The translations under genes were made by a program, and so were the position numbers. The notes beneath the pieces are model-generated. The model was not told the origin of the DNA. It did not search any database and saw nothing but the letters and a program-made list of their open reading frames with translations. 64,000 nucleotides of DNA, taken from assembly GCA_947471745.1 (NCBI GenBank), contig CANJKZ010000078.1:4530501-4594500 (forward strand), read 5' to 3'. Below are positions 32,403 through 42,934 of the stretch, one piece after another (within the stretch, counting starts at the first letter, position 1; each line of letters begins with the position of its first letter). Source of the DNA: Closterium sp. Naga37s-1. Its lineage: Eukaryota; Streptophyta; Zygnematophyceae; Desmidiales; Closteriaceae.

Positions 32403-34942
32403 TTAAATTCTTAACAAAAGCTCTTCTAAAAGGTCTGAAATCTCAACGCCCCCCACACAGCCTTCAGTAATAAGAAAATCGAGCATTGGAAGATCTTGTA
32501 TTTCACCAGGCAGGGCCCTCAGCTGCTTGCAGCTATAGAGATTAAATTTCCTGAGTCTTCTAAGCCGGGACAAACCACGAGGAAGCGAGCGGACAGAAGT
32601 GCTGCTCATCCTCAAATCAATCAGGCAGGATAAAGCAGTGAGTGAAGCAGGGAGAGATGTGAGGGATGAGCAGTTTAACAAGTCCAGCTGGTGCAGTCTT
32701 GAGAACGCCCCAAGATCATCTGGAAGATAAGTCAGGTTTGGTGCGTGAATCTTACGGGATGTCAGGTGCAGAAAAGTTGTGATAGGTGGAGGCAGCCGTG
32801 TGAATTCACCACTCAAGCAATCATCAATGCACAGCTGCCGTAGCCCATGCAAGGCTGATCCATCAGCTTCCACAGATTCCAGAAGTGTCTTCAAGCTGCG
32901 AGCTCCCATCAATGTTAAGTTCTGAAGGCGAGAAAGATTGGTCAACATGAATAGAAATTCTTCTGCCTTCCCCCCATCTGCTTCCAACACCAACTCCAAG
33001 CGCTCCAGACCTGAGAGATTGGCAGTAATCGTCAGGAGGCCTGCTGCATCAACGAAACCCAAGCGCAAGTCTCTGAGATCCGAAAACATCGACACGTCTC
33101 GCAGAGGACCCAGCGGATCAATGTTTGGGTAAAATAGAGCCTGGAGGCCGAAAGGCAGAGTCAGAAGATTTTCATCCAGGTTCTCCAAACCCCTTAGCTC
33201 CAACTACTCCAACCTGGTAAGGCTGTCCAACCGCCTGGAAATTGACAAAAACCTCGGACAACCTTCGATCCTTAACACCCGAAGGCTCACTAAAGCTGTA
33301 ACGGTTTCCAGAAGCTCTTGAATGTTCGGACAGTTCTGAATGTAAAGCTCCTGCAGGCTTGTTATCTCCCCCAAGCCCTCTGGAAGCTCACATATCCTGC
33401 ACTGATCAAGTTCCAGCCTGGTCAATGAAGCCAGCTGTGACAAAGAGAACGGCAGCTGCACTCCACTATTTTCCTTAAGACGAAAAGTTTGAAGGTTGGT
33501 CAGATCCCCCAAATCTTCTGGAAGGCCCATGGTAGGTGAGCTGACAAGGTGCAGAGTTTGGAGTCCTGTGAGGCAACCAATCCCGAGGGTAACTCATCCA
33601 CCTCATCACATCCGAGCAGAAAAAATGTCTTCAGAGATGCGAGTCTGGTGAAGGAAGCAGGCAGATAGAGAAGAGGCAGAGTGTCCAGCACCAGGGTCTT
33701 CAGAGCTGGAAGGTCTACGAAATTTCTGGGCAGAGTGATGATGCTGCACATGGAAATTGTCAGCTTTTCCAGGCAGGAGAGAGAGGTAAATTGGTCTGTC
33801 AAATTGGTGAGGCATCTACAGTAACGGATGCTCAGTTCATCAAGGCAAGGCATCACCTCTCCCAGGCTGTCTGGAAGGCACTCTTGCTCATTGCAATTTA
33901 TGAGCTGCAGGCGTTTCAGGGATCTGTAAGGAAATGTTCTTGAAAAAAAAACGCTGAACTGTGCAAAGTAGATGCCGAGTTTCAATGAGTTGAGAAAAGG
34001 TAGTTGTGCAAGAGAGAAGGCAGGCGGAGTTTCAGAGATCAGGCGAATCTGATTGGGCAAGGAGAGGCTGGTGAGGTTGGTGAGATGGAGGAGGTTAGAA
34101 AGCTGCTCGTAGTGAAGGTAGGTGGTTTCTATGGATAGTTCCGTCAGAGAAGCAAGGGAGTTGCATTTTGACGAGCTGAGGATGAAAGTATTCGATAAAG
34201 CGAGAATGCGTAGATTCTGAAGCTGGAAGAAAGAAGCTGGTGGCCTCACGTTTTTCCGAATACAAGTCAGCGACAGCTGCTCCAGTTCCGGACAACCGCG
34301 GAAAAAAATATCCAAGCCAGGTTTGGTTATCGGGCAGTGCTTCTTTCCACCTTCGTCTTCAGTCAGAACCAGCTTCCCGACATGAAACGCTCTCAGCTTC
34401 GGGCACGCAACGGCGAGGTTAGTAAGAAAGACGTTGTCCAAAATCTCCACACTGCTATCAGACAGGTGCAGATGGGTCAGATGCGGTAAACATGCTACAG
34501 CGTTGAGCACATCCTGGTGGGAAACGACCCTGTCTTCCTTCACTAGGAGAGACGACACGTGGCGTCGAGTGATTCGCCGTCAGCGAAGGCAGATGGAAGC
34601 AAGCAGTAGAGTGTACGCGGCGTCTGCGGAGGCGGGAGGGGTCGGCATGGAAGTGCCTCGTCGCCCGTAGAACAGATCTTCAAACGTAGCGTTTCCGTAG
34701 ATGTACTTAGACCGAAGCGGCACGGCGTTCCACAGATCATCCCGCTCGGATCTGCAAGAGATCGGCTGTTCCGGAGACCAGAAAATCCTGACAAGAACAT
34801 CGTCAGGGAGATCGTTAATGTGAGTCGTTGGTGAGTCCGTATGAGTCATGTCCGTACTAGCCATGTCCGTATGAGCCGTGTGACACTTTGTAAGTTCCTC
34901 AAGAAATGAACTGACAGCGACTGAGGTGAAGGTAAACAACAC
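32403..34942 (-). pseudogene. F-box/LRR protein, disrupted copy
   Basis: On minus: an N-terminal F-box (HINDLPDDVLVRIFW, about 34825-34780), then tandem leucine-rich repeats to 32403. Compared with the paralogue at 42935-45334 it has a Trp-to-stop change near 34580, a frameshift near 33530-33575, and a Gln-to-stop change near 33204. The remaining frames (34942-34580, 34558-33500, 33530-33204, 33203-32403) align end to end with the paralogue. An intact version would be a substrate adaptor of an SCF ubiquitin ligase; this copy cannot be. It keeps the fullest F-box of the pair. Confidence 0.85.
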
Positions 34943-35896
34943 TATCGCCGGAGCTGAACCGCAGTTTAACGAGTACTATGCGTATGGAGTAGGCTCGATC
35001 GAAGAGGTCAACTATTCTGTCCATCTGTCCATCTTGACTATTACTAAGCAATCACTCGTCACCCTGCTTCTCTCTGTCAGCTCCAGATAGAGGAGAGTCG
35101 ATTCGTTGCTGCGAAATGCAGCCCCAGCTAGAGGAGAGTCGCCTTTCGCTGCGACTCTCGCTGCGTTTTTCGTTGTGGATTTCAACCCATCACATGGAGC
35201 AGCACACACACGTGGCATTCTGCGACTTGCTGCAGCCTGCATGCTCACTCACTGACCACTGAGCGTGCACTGCAACAGCTAGCATCATGCTCACTCACTG
35301 ACCATGCTCTCCAGCTAGATCAGCTGGCGTCATGCTCTCTCATTGGCCATGCGCTCCAGCTATCATCATGCTCACTCACTCAGGGCGACCCGTTTCCAAG
35401 GCTCCTCAGAGCCAGCATAATGCTCTCAATCAGCGAGCACTGCGCTTCGGGCAACGGCTACTTCGGGTTTCGCGGGAGCAGCTCGCAGCCGCCGTGAAAC
35501 ATGATCCATCACATGTGACTTGTTCACAGCGCGCGGTGCGAGCGTTTCAGCTTTTAGTGAACTACATGGCACGATTGTATGCACGGTCAATACCTAAATC
35601 GGTTTACGACCTAAATAAATAGCTTAGTATCTGGCTGATTGGGTGGAGTTCAGTCAGCAGAGACTTTATTAGTTCCTCTCGGATCCCAAACCCCAGACCA
35701 GTTGGGCTTGCAACTTTTGCTTCCAGGTGCAAGTAGTTTTTATCGGTGCAAAGAATTTTCAGCGCTGTTTAGTACGGTATATCAGGGGTATTGGTTTGTA
35801 CCGCTTTAGAACATTCTGCACCACCCAATTGAACCTTACACCAAATTTGCTTGGACGCAGCATATATTTGGGATGGAGAAAATCCAGATTCATTAC
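34943..35896. promoter_or_regulatory. Duplicated upstream region of the LRR pseudogene
   Basis: About 34945-35620 is similar to 45400-46100 upstream of the second LRR gene, so promoter and gene were duplicated together. It contains repeated 'catgctcactcactg' blocks near 35240, 35288, 35330 and 35367. No separate gene was seen; 35640-35896 shows nothing recognisable up to Copia F. Confidence 0.6.
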
Positions 35897-35968
35897 TGTT
35901 GAGATAATGTCGAGACTTATGCACTTCAAGGAATTAGTATAGTTAGTACAGTAAAAGTACCGATAGAC

Positions 35969-36009
35969 TGACGTCAGCAAAGCGCTACGCACCTTAGGAT
36001 GACGTCATC
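35969..36009 (+). promoter_or_regulatory. Two TGACGTCA palindromes in Copia F LTR
   Basis: TGACGTCA occurs twice, about 33 bp apart (near 35970 and 36001). This palindrome is the CRE/C-box core bound by bZIP factors. The 3' LTR keeps both cores, but its 29-bp deletion fuses the second to 'cgtacc', making TGACGTCACGT. Confidence 0.55.
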
Positions 36010-36180
36010 AGTAGCTGTAGGTATCGCGAATAGTCACGTACCTTTTCAGAACAGGAATAGCGCGAATAAATACAGCACAGTAGGCGAACAGGTACTTTAG
36101 TCTAGTTATATATTCTGTATGCTTGTCATTTTATAATATACTTGATTTCAGAGACCTTTGATCCTGTTACAAGTCACTCA

Positions 36181-36188
36181 TATAAAAG
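36181..36188 (+). promoter_or_regulatory. TATA box of Copia F LTR
   Basis: TATAAAAG in the context 'tcatataaaag', identical to that in the Copia B LTR. Confidence 0.6.
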
Positions 36189-36256
36189 ACTTCCACTGCT
36201 ACAGGAAGCTACTATCCTAAGACTACGATCCTATTCAAACAGTTCAGATTCTAACA

Positions 36257-36268
36257 TGGTATGAGAGC
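36257..36268 (+). other. Primer binding site of Copia F
   Basis: TGGTATGAGAGC, one change from the initiator-Met site, directly after the LTR. Confidence 0.85.
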
Positions 36269-36400
36269 AACTTAGGATTAAAACAGCTTCCATCTGCCTA
36301 TTCTACAACTATGTCTGGATCTCCAAGGTCCAACAATGGCTCTTCTGTTACGAGCCCATCACGCCCAACTGCGTCTCCAGCTGCTGATAATTCACATCTG

Positions 36401-36518
<118 letters not shown>

Positions 36519-37524
36519 ATCAGCAACAACCGATGTACGGCATGCCATTGAGCAGTCAGCCCGTACACACAACTACAGCAGCGGCATCATCGACAGCAGC
36601 CGCCGCGACAGCAGCAACAGCAGCCTCAACAGCTGCAGCTGCAGTCCCTGGTTCTTCAAGTCAACCAGGACAACAGTCTAACTTCGTTCCGACTGGACCT
36701 TACCAATATCAAGGTGCTTACCAACCAGCAAATCTTCAACAACGTGTTAATGCTGCCGTCTTGTCGCTTAACCAGATGTTTCCAACTCCGATGAGCATTG
36801 ATGGCTCCAGTTATCAGCGTGGTCAGATGCCACAAGGAAGTGATGGGTCGAACAACTCTTTCTCCTTTGGTCCTGCTGGACAAGGACAACAAACACAACA
36901 AGGGTCACAAGCGCCATCACTCTATCAGCTACAATCAGCTGACGGTACCGGAAGTTATATTCCTGCTTCTGCAAATCCTACAAAAATCAAAACGACAACG
37001 CCTTTTAACGGTCAAGATTTTTATACCTGGAGCTTTGAGTTTGAGCTTCTTGTTCAGACCGCGGGGTTCTGGCAGCTGTATGACGGCACAGCACCATTTC
37101 CATCACACGGGTCACCACTTCAACAAGCCACTTTTCGATCGGCGTCGCTGACTGCATACACAGTTCTCGTTCGTAATCTGACTCCGACTGAACAGCTCGG
37201 AATTCGTTCTTTTCGTAACAGTGTCGCTCCCGCTGAAGCAGCTTGGTTATACCTGCAAGGGGTTCACATGGCAAAAGATACTGTCAACCAGAGTAAAATT
37301 TTGACGCAGCTGTCAAATATACAGATGATAAACGGCGAGAAGGTGACGCAGTATATTAACCACGCTCGAAATCTGCGCGATCAACTTCAGAAGTGTGGAG
37401 GGTACTTCCCCGACGCTATGTTCCACACGGTGCTACTTGCGGGTCTTGGACCAGAATGGCGACAGTGTCGCTCTATACTTCGGATGCAAGCACAGTTGTC
37501 CGAGGGGGCACTCTGTGCCGCTCT

Positions 37525-37665
37525 TGTCAGAATCCCAACCACTAGACCATTGGGATAAAAGGGCTTGTTAAGTAGCGGGTCAGTGCGCCCATAACCCCCC
37601 AGGCAAACGCGCCTGTAACCCCCCCTAGGATCGATCGGGGATCTCACAGTGCAGCTCTACTGACA
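37525..37665 (-). repeat. Miniature LTR copy 1
   Basis: 141 bp, nearly identical to 37966-38106. Confidence 0.85.
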
Positions 37666-37725
37666 CCCCCCCACACTGGGAGGCCCAGGACTGAGCACAG
37701 TGGCAACGGCCTACATGTGCATACA

Positions 37726-37783
37726 CCGGGATTCGAACCCGAGACCTCTCTGATACCATGTCAGAATCCCAACCACTAGACCA
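37726..37783 (-). ncRNA. tRNA-Glu-like sequence across LTR/primer-site junction, copy 1
   Basis: On minus: A box TGGTCTAGTGG (37783-37773) and perfect B box GGTTCGAATCC (37739-37729), 44 nt apart as in tRNA genes. The D-arm segment matches plant tRNA-Glu with one change. The anticodon arm is a 5-bp stem (TCTGA/TCAGA) with a 7-nt loop CATGGTA, and the LTR end falls inside that loop. The T arm has 5 bp with a 7-nt loop TTCGAAT. The acceptor halves do not pair, so it is not a functional tRNA. It is a possible Pol III promoter. Confidence 0.7.
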
Positions 37784-37896
37784 TTGGGATAAAAGGGCTT
37801 GTTAAGTAGCGGGTCAGTGCGCCCATAACCCCCCAGGCAAACATGCTTGTAACCCTTCCCTAGGATCAATCGGGGATCACCAGTGGACCTCTGACA
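37759..37896 (-). repeat. Miniature LTR copy 2 (middle, diverged)
   Basis: 138 bp; differs from copies 1 and 3 mainly over its right half (about 37845-37896). Confidence 0.8.
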
Positions 37897-37929
37897 CCCC
37901 CCCGCACTGGGATGCCCGAAGTGCATACA

Positions 37930-37990
37930 CCGGGATTCGAACCCGAGACCTTCGCTCTGATAACATGTCAGAATCTCAACCACTAGACCA
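37930..37990 (-). ncRNA. tRNA-like sequence, copy 2
   Basis: A box 37990-37980 and B box 37943-37933, about 47 nt apart. The anticodon-like stem is kept with loop CATGTTA. The primer-site core is changed here (TGTTATCAGAG). Confidence 0.6.
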
Positions 37991-38106
37991 TTGGGATAAA
38001 AGGGCTTGTTAAGTAGCGGGTCAGTGCGCCCATAACCCCCCAGGCAAACGCGCCTGTAACCCCCCCTAGGATCGATCGGGGATCTCACAGTGCAGCTCTA
38101 CTGACA
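37966..38106 (-). repeat. Miniature LTR copy 3
   Basis: 141 bp; ends at the GCTCT duplication. Confidence 0.85.
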
Positions 38107-38162
38107 GCTCTCATCGCCGAGCAGCAGGATATGGATCTGCACAACGCTCGAGGAGGGAAAAG

Positions 38163-39842
38163 ATGGTAAACAATACAGTCAGTTTTTATTCTAATCCACG
38201 TCACAAGCCCGTTTGTTCTTTTTGTCGAAAACCAGGACACACTATTGATACCTGCTGGTCGAAAGACAAACCATCTTGGAAGCGGTCTGCTTCGAAACAT
38301 AATAAAGATTCTTCAAGTGAAGCAGAGAAGCCGGAAGCAGAGAAGCCGGACGCTGAGAAGCAGAATACTGCGAAGCTGAACTCTGCGAAGCCGACTACTG
38401 CACCTGCTAAGACACAAACAAAAGCAGTTATTAATTGCATGACATCAGTGTCAACGGTTTATGATCCTGATGCTGAAGAGCGGATTCACAACCGGTTCAA
38501 CAACGAACTCAACACACCGATTCCACCTGAGGTCTATGCAAATCTTGCACATACCATTGCAGGTCCCAATACTTGGTACCTCGACAGTTGCTGCGGTCAG
38601 CACATGTGTTCGTCAGAGACGCGTTTCATCGTGAATCAACGCCGTCTGGAGAATCCCGTTGTCGTCATGGTCGCCAATAACCAACGACTTACAGCTCACT
38701 GGATGGGAAGTATTGTTCTGGACTCAGTTGAAGAAGACTTCAGTCTTCACCTGAACGAAGTTCTTCTGGTCCCTCGGCTTGGCTTCAACCTCATGTCATC
38801 TGCACAGCTTATGAAGAACGGGATTACACTTCTCGGTGAACCTGGGAAATTCACTCTGAAGTACGGCGACAAGAAACTCGGCACGGCAGTTGAGCAAAAC
38901 GGTGTTTTTGTTTTGAACTTCATACCTGAGCGCACTACTGCCGACTCTGATAACATTCTCTCGCTTGGTCCTTGGGAGCATCGTGATGATATTGATTACA
39001 CCGACGATACAGTTCCACGTGAGGGAGTTGTCCCGACGTCTTCAACCACGGCTGCCGCCGTCATGTTGACCTTTGACGATCAAGGCTTGAATGATGTTGA
39101 GAACTCTCGGGAGTACATGGCTGCAGTTGAAGGTTGGGGTGATCCGACGAACATGCCGACTGATGACGGCATCTGGGGGGCTGACGAACCTGATGAAACA
39201 ACTTGGGGCGAGACACCTGCTGAACGCGATGCTCGTCTTCTCGCTGAAGCTGAACAACGCGTCGCTGAAATGGAGATTCTTGACTCGGGTCGTCTCGTTG
39301 GAGTTGAACCTGTACCTGCAGCATCCGATCAAGAAAGCGGCGAGTTAGTACTTGCTCCAGGCGAGTACGTGGATGTTGAGGTTCGTGTTCCACCACCAAA
39401 TCTTACTCGTTACGTCGCACCTGCTTTCGATCAGATCCGCTCCGATGGTCATCAACTTCTGTTGTCGTTCTTCGCTAACGCCGAGTATTACCTGCGCGCA
39501 CAAGGTCACAAAGCCACGGGAGAAACATGGCATAAACGACTTGGTCATCCGTCGCAGTTTACGCTAAACAACACGATCAAGGCTGCAGTGCTTGACAAAA
39601 ATTCGTTACTCTTACCGAGCGGTCTCGAACTGAAGCCGGTGAATCGCCCGGCACCCTGCACCACCTGCCCTGCGGCAAACCTACCGCACGAGCCGTTCCC
39701 GACTCATTTCCCTGGAGCTGACGATTATCAACTGATGGATAAGGTTTACAGCGATATACTTAACTTACCTGAGGATGGTTTCAACGGCGAACGCTACGTT
39801 ATCACATTTACAGACGCTTCTACTCGTTACGTTTGGAATTGA
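38163..39842 (+). pseudogene. Nucleocapsid, protease and integrase start of Copia F
   Basis: Zinc knuckle CSFCRKPGHTIDTC (about 38214-38255), a Lys/Glu/Pro repeat (about 38315-38400), protease region WYLDSCCGQHMCSS (38574-38616), integrase WHKRLGHPSQFTLNN and CTTCPAANLPHEPF, and the first catalytic Asp in FTDASTRYVW. It ends at 39842 because of a one-base shift near 39836; the next frame starts within the same domain. Confidence 0.88.
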
Positions 39843-42418
39843 AACATAACCGTTTTCTTGCTTTTACAGTTTTTCGCACCTGGCTTCCTCTCGCCGAACG
39901 AGAGTCTGATACTAAGCTCAAGGCGTTTCAGTGTGACGGCGCCGGCGAGTATCGCAGTACTGAGTTCACGGCCTATCTGCAAGAACGCGGGATAAGACGA
40001 CTTTTTTCGTTGCCTCACGCTCATCAGCAGAGTGGCGTAGCAGAGAGGCTCAACAGGACTCTGCAAGAGAAGATGCGAGCCCTTCTTGCCCAGGCTCAAC
40101 TCGGCCCACTCTACTGGCCTTTCGCCATGGACCATGCAACGCTGTTGCACAATCTTCTTTCGTCCTCGGCCCTGCCCAACAACGCATCACCCCACTTGCT
40201 GTGGACGGGCAAGTTGGGTACCACTAAATTACTTCGTGTTTTCGGGTGTGTTGTTCAGTACCGTCCTCCTACCGCTCCGCTCGGGAAGTTCGATCAGCGT
40301 GCTAAGTGGGGACTACATCTCGGCATTGAAAAACAATATTTTGCCTGGCGTATCATGGATTACCGCAGCCGTCTTCTTGTTCCTGCTCGCGACTGTATTT
40401 TCTACGAGAATCTGACGCTGCCCGTCTTCGAACAGCATCTTGCCATGCAGCAAAACCCTGCCACGCTTTTCCACGGTGTTCGTTCGTTTGCTAACGCCGA
40501 TGTCGAAATTGCTGCCAGCGAAGAACCTGACTCTGATGGTGCACGTGAAGCTGCTCCCGACCCACCTGTCCCCGTCACGTCATCTGGAATTCCGGAGTTT
40601 ATTCCTCTTGCTGACGCGGCACCTGAGGATGTCCGCGAAGTTCATCATACTTACCTCGTGGATGAACAACGCCAACCAATGCCGGTGGTTTCCGATAGTA
40701 GCATCCGTGTCAACCCTGACGAAATTGGGGGGGCAAGTGGAGATCCGAATGATTCTGTCAATTTCGCAGGTCGTCTCGACGATAATCCACATTATCAGAC
40801 CGGACTGCAAATTCTGGGACTCGCAGCAGCGGTACAGCACAGTTCTACAGTAAATTTGGAGCCGAAAACTGCCCGACAAGCTCTCTCAGGGCCTCATCGC
40901 GAAAAATGGCGTGAAGCGATGGATCGCGAACTGGCTGCCCTGGAGAAAAGGGGAATTTGGGATCTTATACCCATTGAAAAAACGGTAAACAAAAATGTTC
41001 TTACCGGTAAGTGGGTCTTCAGGGTGAAGACTAAAGCGGATGGTACTTACGAGAAACACAAGGCACGATGGGTGGTTCGTGGTTTTGATCAGACTCATGG
41101 GATCGACTACACACTTACCTTCGCCCCGGTCAGTCGACATACGAGTGTTCGACTTGTTCTTTGCGAAGCAGCCGCGAAGAATTTTCCACTTCGACAAATT
41201 GATGTTTCCAACGCCTTTCTGTACGCTGACGTCGATGCCGAAATCTACGTGGAATATCCGCACACATATCCGACAAATCCGCCAAGTGTCTGCAAGCTCA
41301 AGAAATCACTGTATGGCATCAAACAAGCACCGCGACTGTGGCAGCAGCATTTGAACAGGAAGCTGACGGAGGTTGGGTTTCGACAACTGCCGCACGATCC
41401 CGGGATGTACCGGCTAGACGACAAGGGGAGCTATGCGTTGTTAGTGGCTTACGTGGACGACATCCTCTACGTCAGCTCGTCTACTTCGCTGGGAGATCGT
41501 ATCGAAGCCGATCTGAAGAAGTCACTTGACTTAACCATTTCCACCAAAGTAACTCAATTTCTGGGGTTAAACGTTTCGCGAACTTCTTCCGCTATTCATC
41601 TCACGGCTTCGAAGTATGCGGAGTCACTCGCTAAGCGTTTCAACATTTCCACGGATTTCGTTGCTACACCTTATCGGTCTACACTCACTGGGCACGTTCC
41701 CAATCTGAAAAAATTGTCAGCAGCTGGTCTTCAACTGTATCAGCAGCAGCTGGGATGTCTTCTTTTCGCAGCAGTCACTTGTCGCCCTGATCTTGCCTAC
41801 GTCGCAAGTCACCTTGCGCAGTTTTTACGCTGCCCGAAAGAAGAACACTCTCTCGACTTACAGCGTGCGCTACGCTACTTCGTCTCTACACCAACACTCG
41901 GATTGATTTTCAATGCTGGGAAGCTGACCGACAAAATGTACCTCAGCGGGTACGTTGACGCAGACCACGCTGGCGACACGTCAGATCGACGGTCACGCAC
42001 GGGTTATATTTTCCGTCTCGAGCCGATTGGTCCGATTTCCTGGAATTCCTCGAAACAGGAACTGGTGTCACTTTCATCGGCTGAAGCAGAATTCATCGCC
42101 GCTTGTGCTGCAACTCGCGAAGGTCTGTACCTGCAGGAGTTACTTGACGAAGCAAAATTCGTCACGCCGAATCAGTTCACGTTGCAGTGCGACAACCAGA
42201 GTGCAATTACCATCGCCAACAAGCCTGGTTTCGTCAATCGCACGAAGCATATTTCGCTGCGTTACTTCTTCGTAAAAGACGCGATCGACAAGGGGAGAAT
42301 GCGCCTTGTCTACTGCCCCACCAGCGACATGGCCGCTGATTCGCTTACTAAGAAGCTGACACGTCAGAAATTTCATCACTGCAACCAGCTCAGTGGCATT
42401 TCCGAGTCAACAGGGTGA
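39833..42418 (+). CDS. Integrase core, RT and RNase H of Copia F
   Basis: 861 open codons. Integrase core: AFQCDGAGEYRS and HAHQQSGVAERLNRTL with the second Asp and the Glu, then LLWTGKLGTTKLLRVFG. RT: LTGKWVFRVKTKADG, RQIDVSNAFLYADVD, LYGIKQAPRLWQQH and VAYVDDILYVSS. RNase H: GYVDADHAGDTSDRRSRTGY, SSAEAEFIAAC, QCDNQSAITIA and NRTKHISLRYFFVKDAI. It lacks only the start of integrase, which lies in the previous frame. The best preserved RT/RNase H of the B/F family here. Confidence 0.92.
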   Translation: MELKHNRFLAFTVFRTWLPLAERESDTKLKAFQCDGAGEYRSTEFTAYLQERGIRRLFSLPHAHQQSGVAERLNRTLQEKMRALLAQAQLGPLYWPFAMDHATLLHNLLSSSALPNNASPHLLWTGKLGTTKLLRVFGCVVQYRPPTAPLGKFDQRAKWGLHLGIEKQYFAWRIMDYRSRLLVPARDCIFYENLTLPVFEQHLAMQQNPATLFHGVRSFANADVEIAASEEPDSDGAREAAPDPPVPVTSSGIPEFIPLADAAPEDVREVHHTYLVDEQRQPMPVVSDSSIRVNPDEIGGASGDPNDSVNFAGRLDDNPHYQTGLQILGLAAAVQHSSTVNLEPKTARQALSGPHREKWREAMDRELAALEKRGIWDLIPIEKTVNKNVLTGKWVFRVKTKADGTYEKHKARWVVRGFDQTHGIDYTLTFAPVSRHTSVRLVLCEAAAKNFPLRQIDVSNAFLYADVDAEIYVEYPHTYPTNPPSVCKLKKSLYGIKQAPRLWQQHLNRKLTEVGFRQLPHDPGMYRLDDKGSYALLVAYVDDILYVSSSTSLGDRIEADLKKSLDLTISTKVTQFLGLNVSRTSSAIHLTASKYAESLAKRFNISTDFVATPYRSTLTGHVPNLKKLSAAGLQLYQQQLGCLLFAAVTCRPDLAYVASHLAQFLRCPKEEHSLDLQRALRYFVSTPTLGLIFNAGKLTDKMYLSGYVDADHAGDTSDRRSRTGYIFRLEPIGPISWNSSKQELVSLSSAEAEFIAACAATREGLYLQELLDEAKFVTPNQFTLQCDNQSAITIANKPGFVNRTKHISLRYFFVKDAIDKGRMRLVYCPTSDMAADSLTKKLTRQKFHHCNQLSGISESTG

Positions 42419-42448
42419 CTACACTGAACTCCTAGAAGTGAAGGGGAG

Positions 42449-42779
42449 CGTTGAGATAATGTCGAGACTTATGCACTTCAAGGAATTCGTATAGTTAGTA
42501 CAGTAAAAGTACCGATAGACTGACGTCAGCAAAGCGCTACGCGCCTTAGGATGACGTCACGTACCTTTTCAGAACAGGAATAGCGCGAATAAATACAGCA
42601 CAGTAGGCGAACAGGTACTTTAGTCTAGTTATATATTCTGTATGCTTGTCATTTTATAATATACTTGATTTTAGAGACCTTTGATCCTGTTACAAGTCAC
42701 TCATATAAAAGACTTCCACTGCTACAGGAAGCTACTATCCTAAGACTACGATCCTATTCAAACAGTTCAGATTCTAACA
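42449..42779 (+). repeat. 3' LTR of Copia F
   Basis: 331 bp. Preceded by 'gaagtgaaggggag'. First base C instead of T; 29 bp deleted relative to the 5' LTR between short GTCA repeats. Confidence 0.93.
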
Positions 42780-42934
42780 ATTACCATGCTGAAAATCCAA
42801 AACAATCTAACTAGGTCACACCACAAATCAAGGTCAGAATAACAATCTAACTAAATCAGTTTTGTTTTCAAACTTATCAACAAACAATATACAGTGAGAA
42901 TCAGCAAACCATGTGCCGCTCATATGGTTCTAAA

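Larger units (their letters stand above)
35897..36256 (+). repeat. 5' LTR of Copia F
   Basis: 360 bp, TGTTGAGATA...TTCTAACA. Contains two TGACGTCA palindromes and TATAAAAG at 36181. Confidence 0.95.
37525..38106 (-). mobile_element. Tandem TRIM-like miniature LTR element (LTR-int-LTR-int-LTR)
   Basis: Flanked by GCTCT (37520-37524 and 38107-38111), within gag of Copia F. Three terminal-repeat copies: 37525-37665 (141 bp), 37759-37896 (138 bp) and 37966-38106 (141 bp). Each begins TGTCAG and ends CTGACA on both strands. Two tiny internal regions (93 and 69 bp) carry, on minus, a primer-like TGGTATCAGAG next to the LTR and a seven-G tract before the next LTR. The outer LTRs differ at one base; the middle one is more diverged. 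No coding capacity. This matches TRIM architecture, but the PBS overlaps a tRNA-like fold. Confidence 0.85.

Noticed and set aside
35332-35622. 96-codon plus-strand frame upstream of the LRR pseudogene
   Set aside because: Lies in the duplicated upstream region, and its counterpart near 45668-45967 does not keep the same protein.
37726-37783. A functional tRNA gene
   Set aside because: Acceptor arms do not pair, and the sequence is split by an LTR boundary; reported as tRNA-like only.
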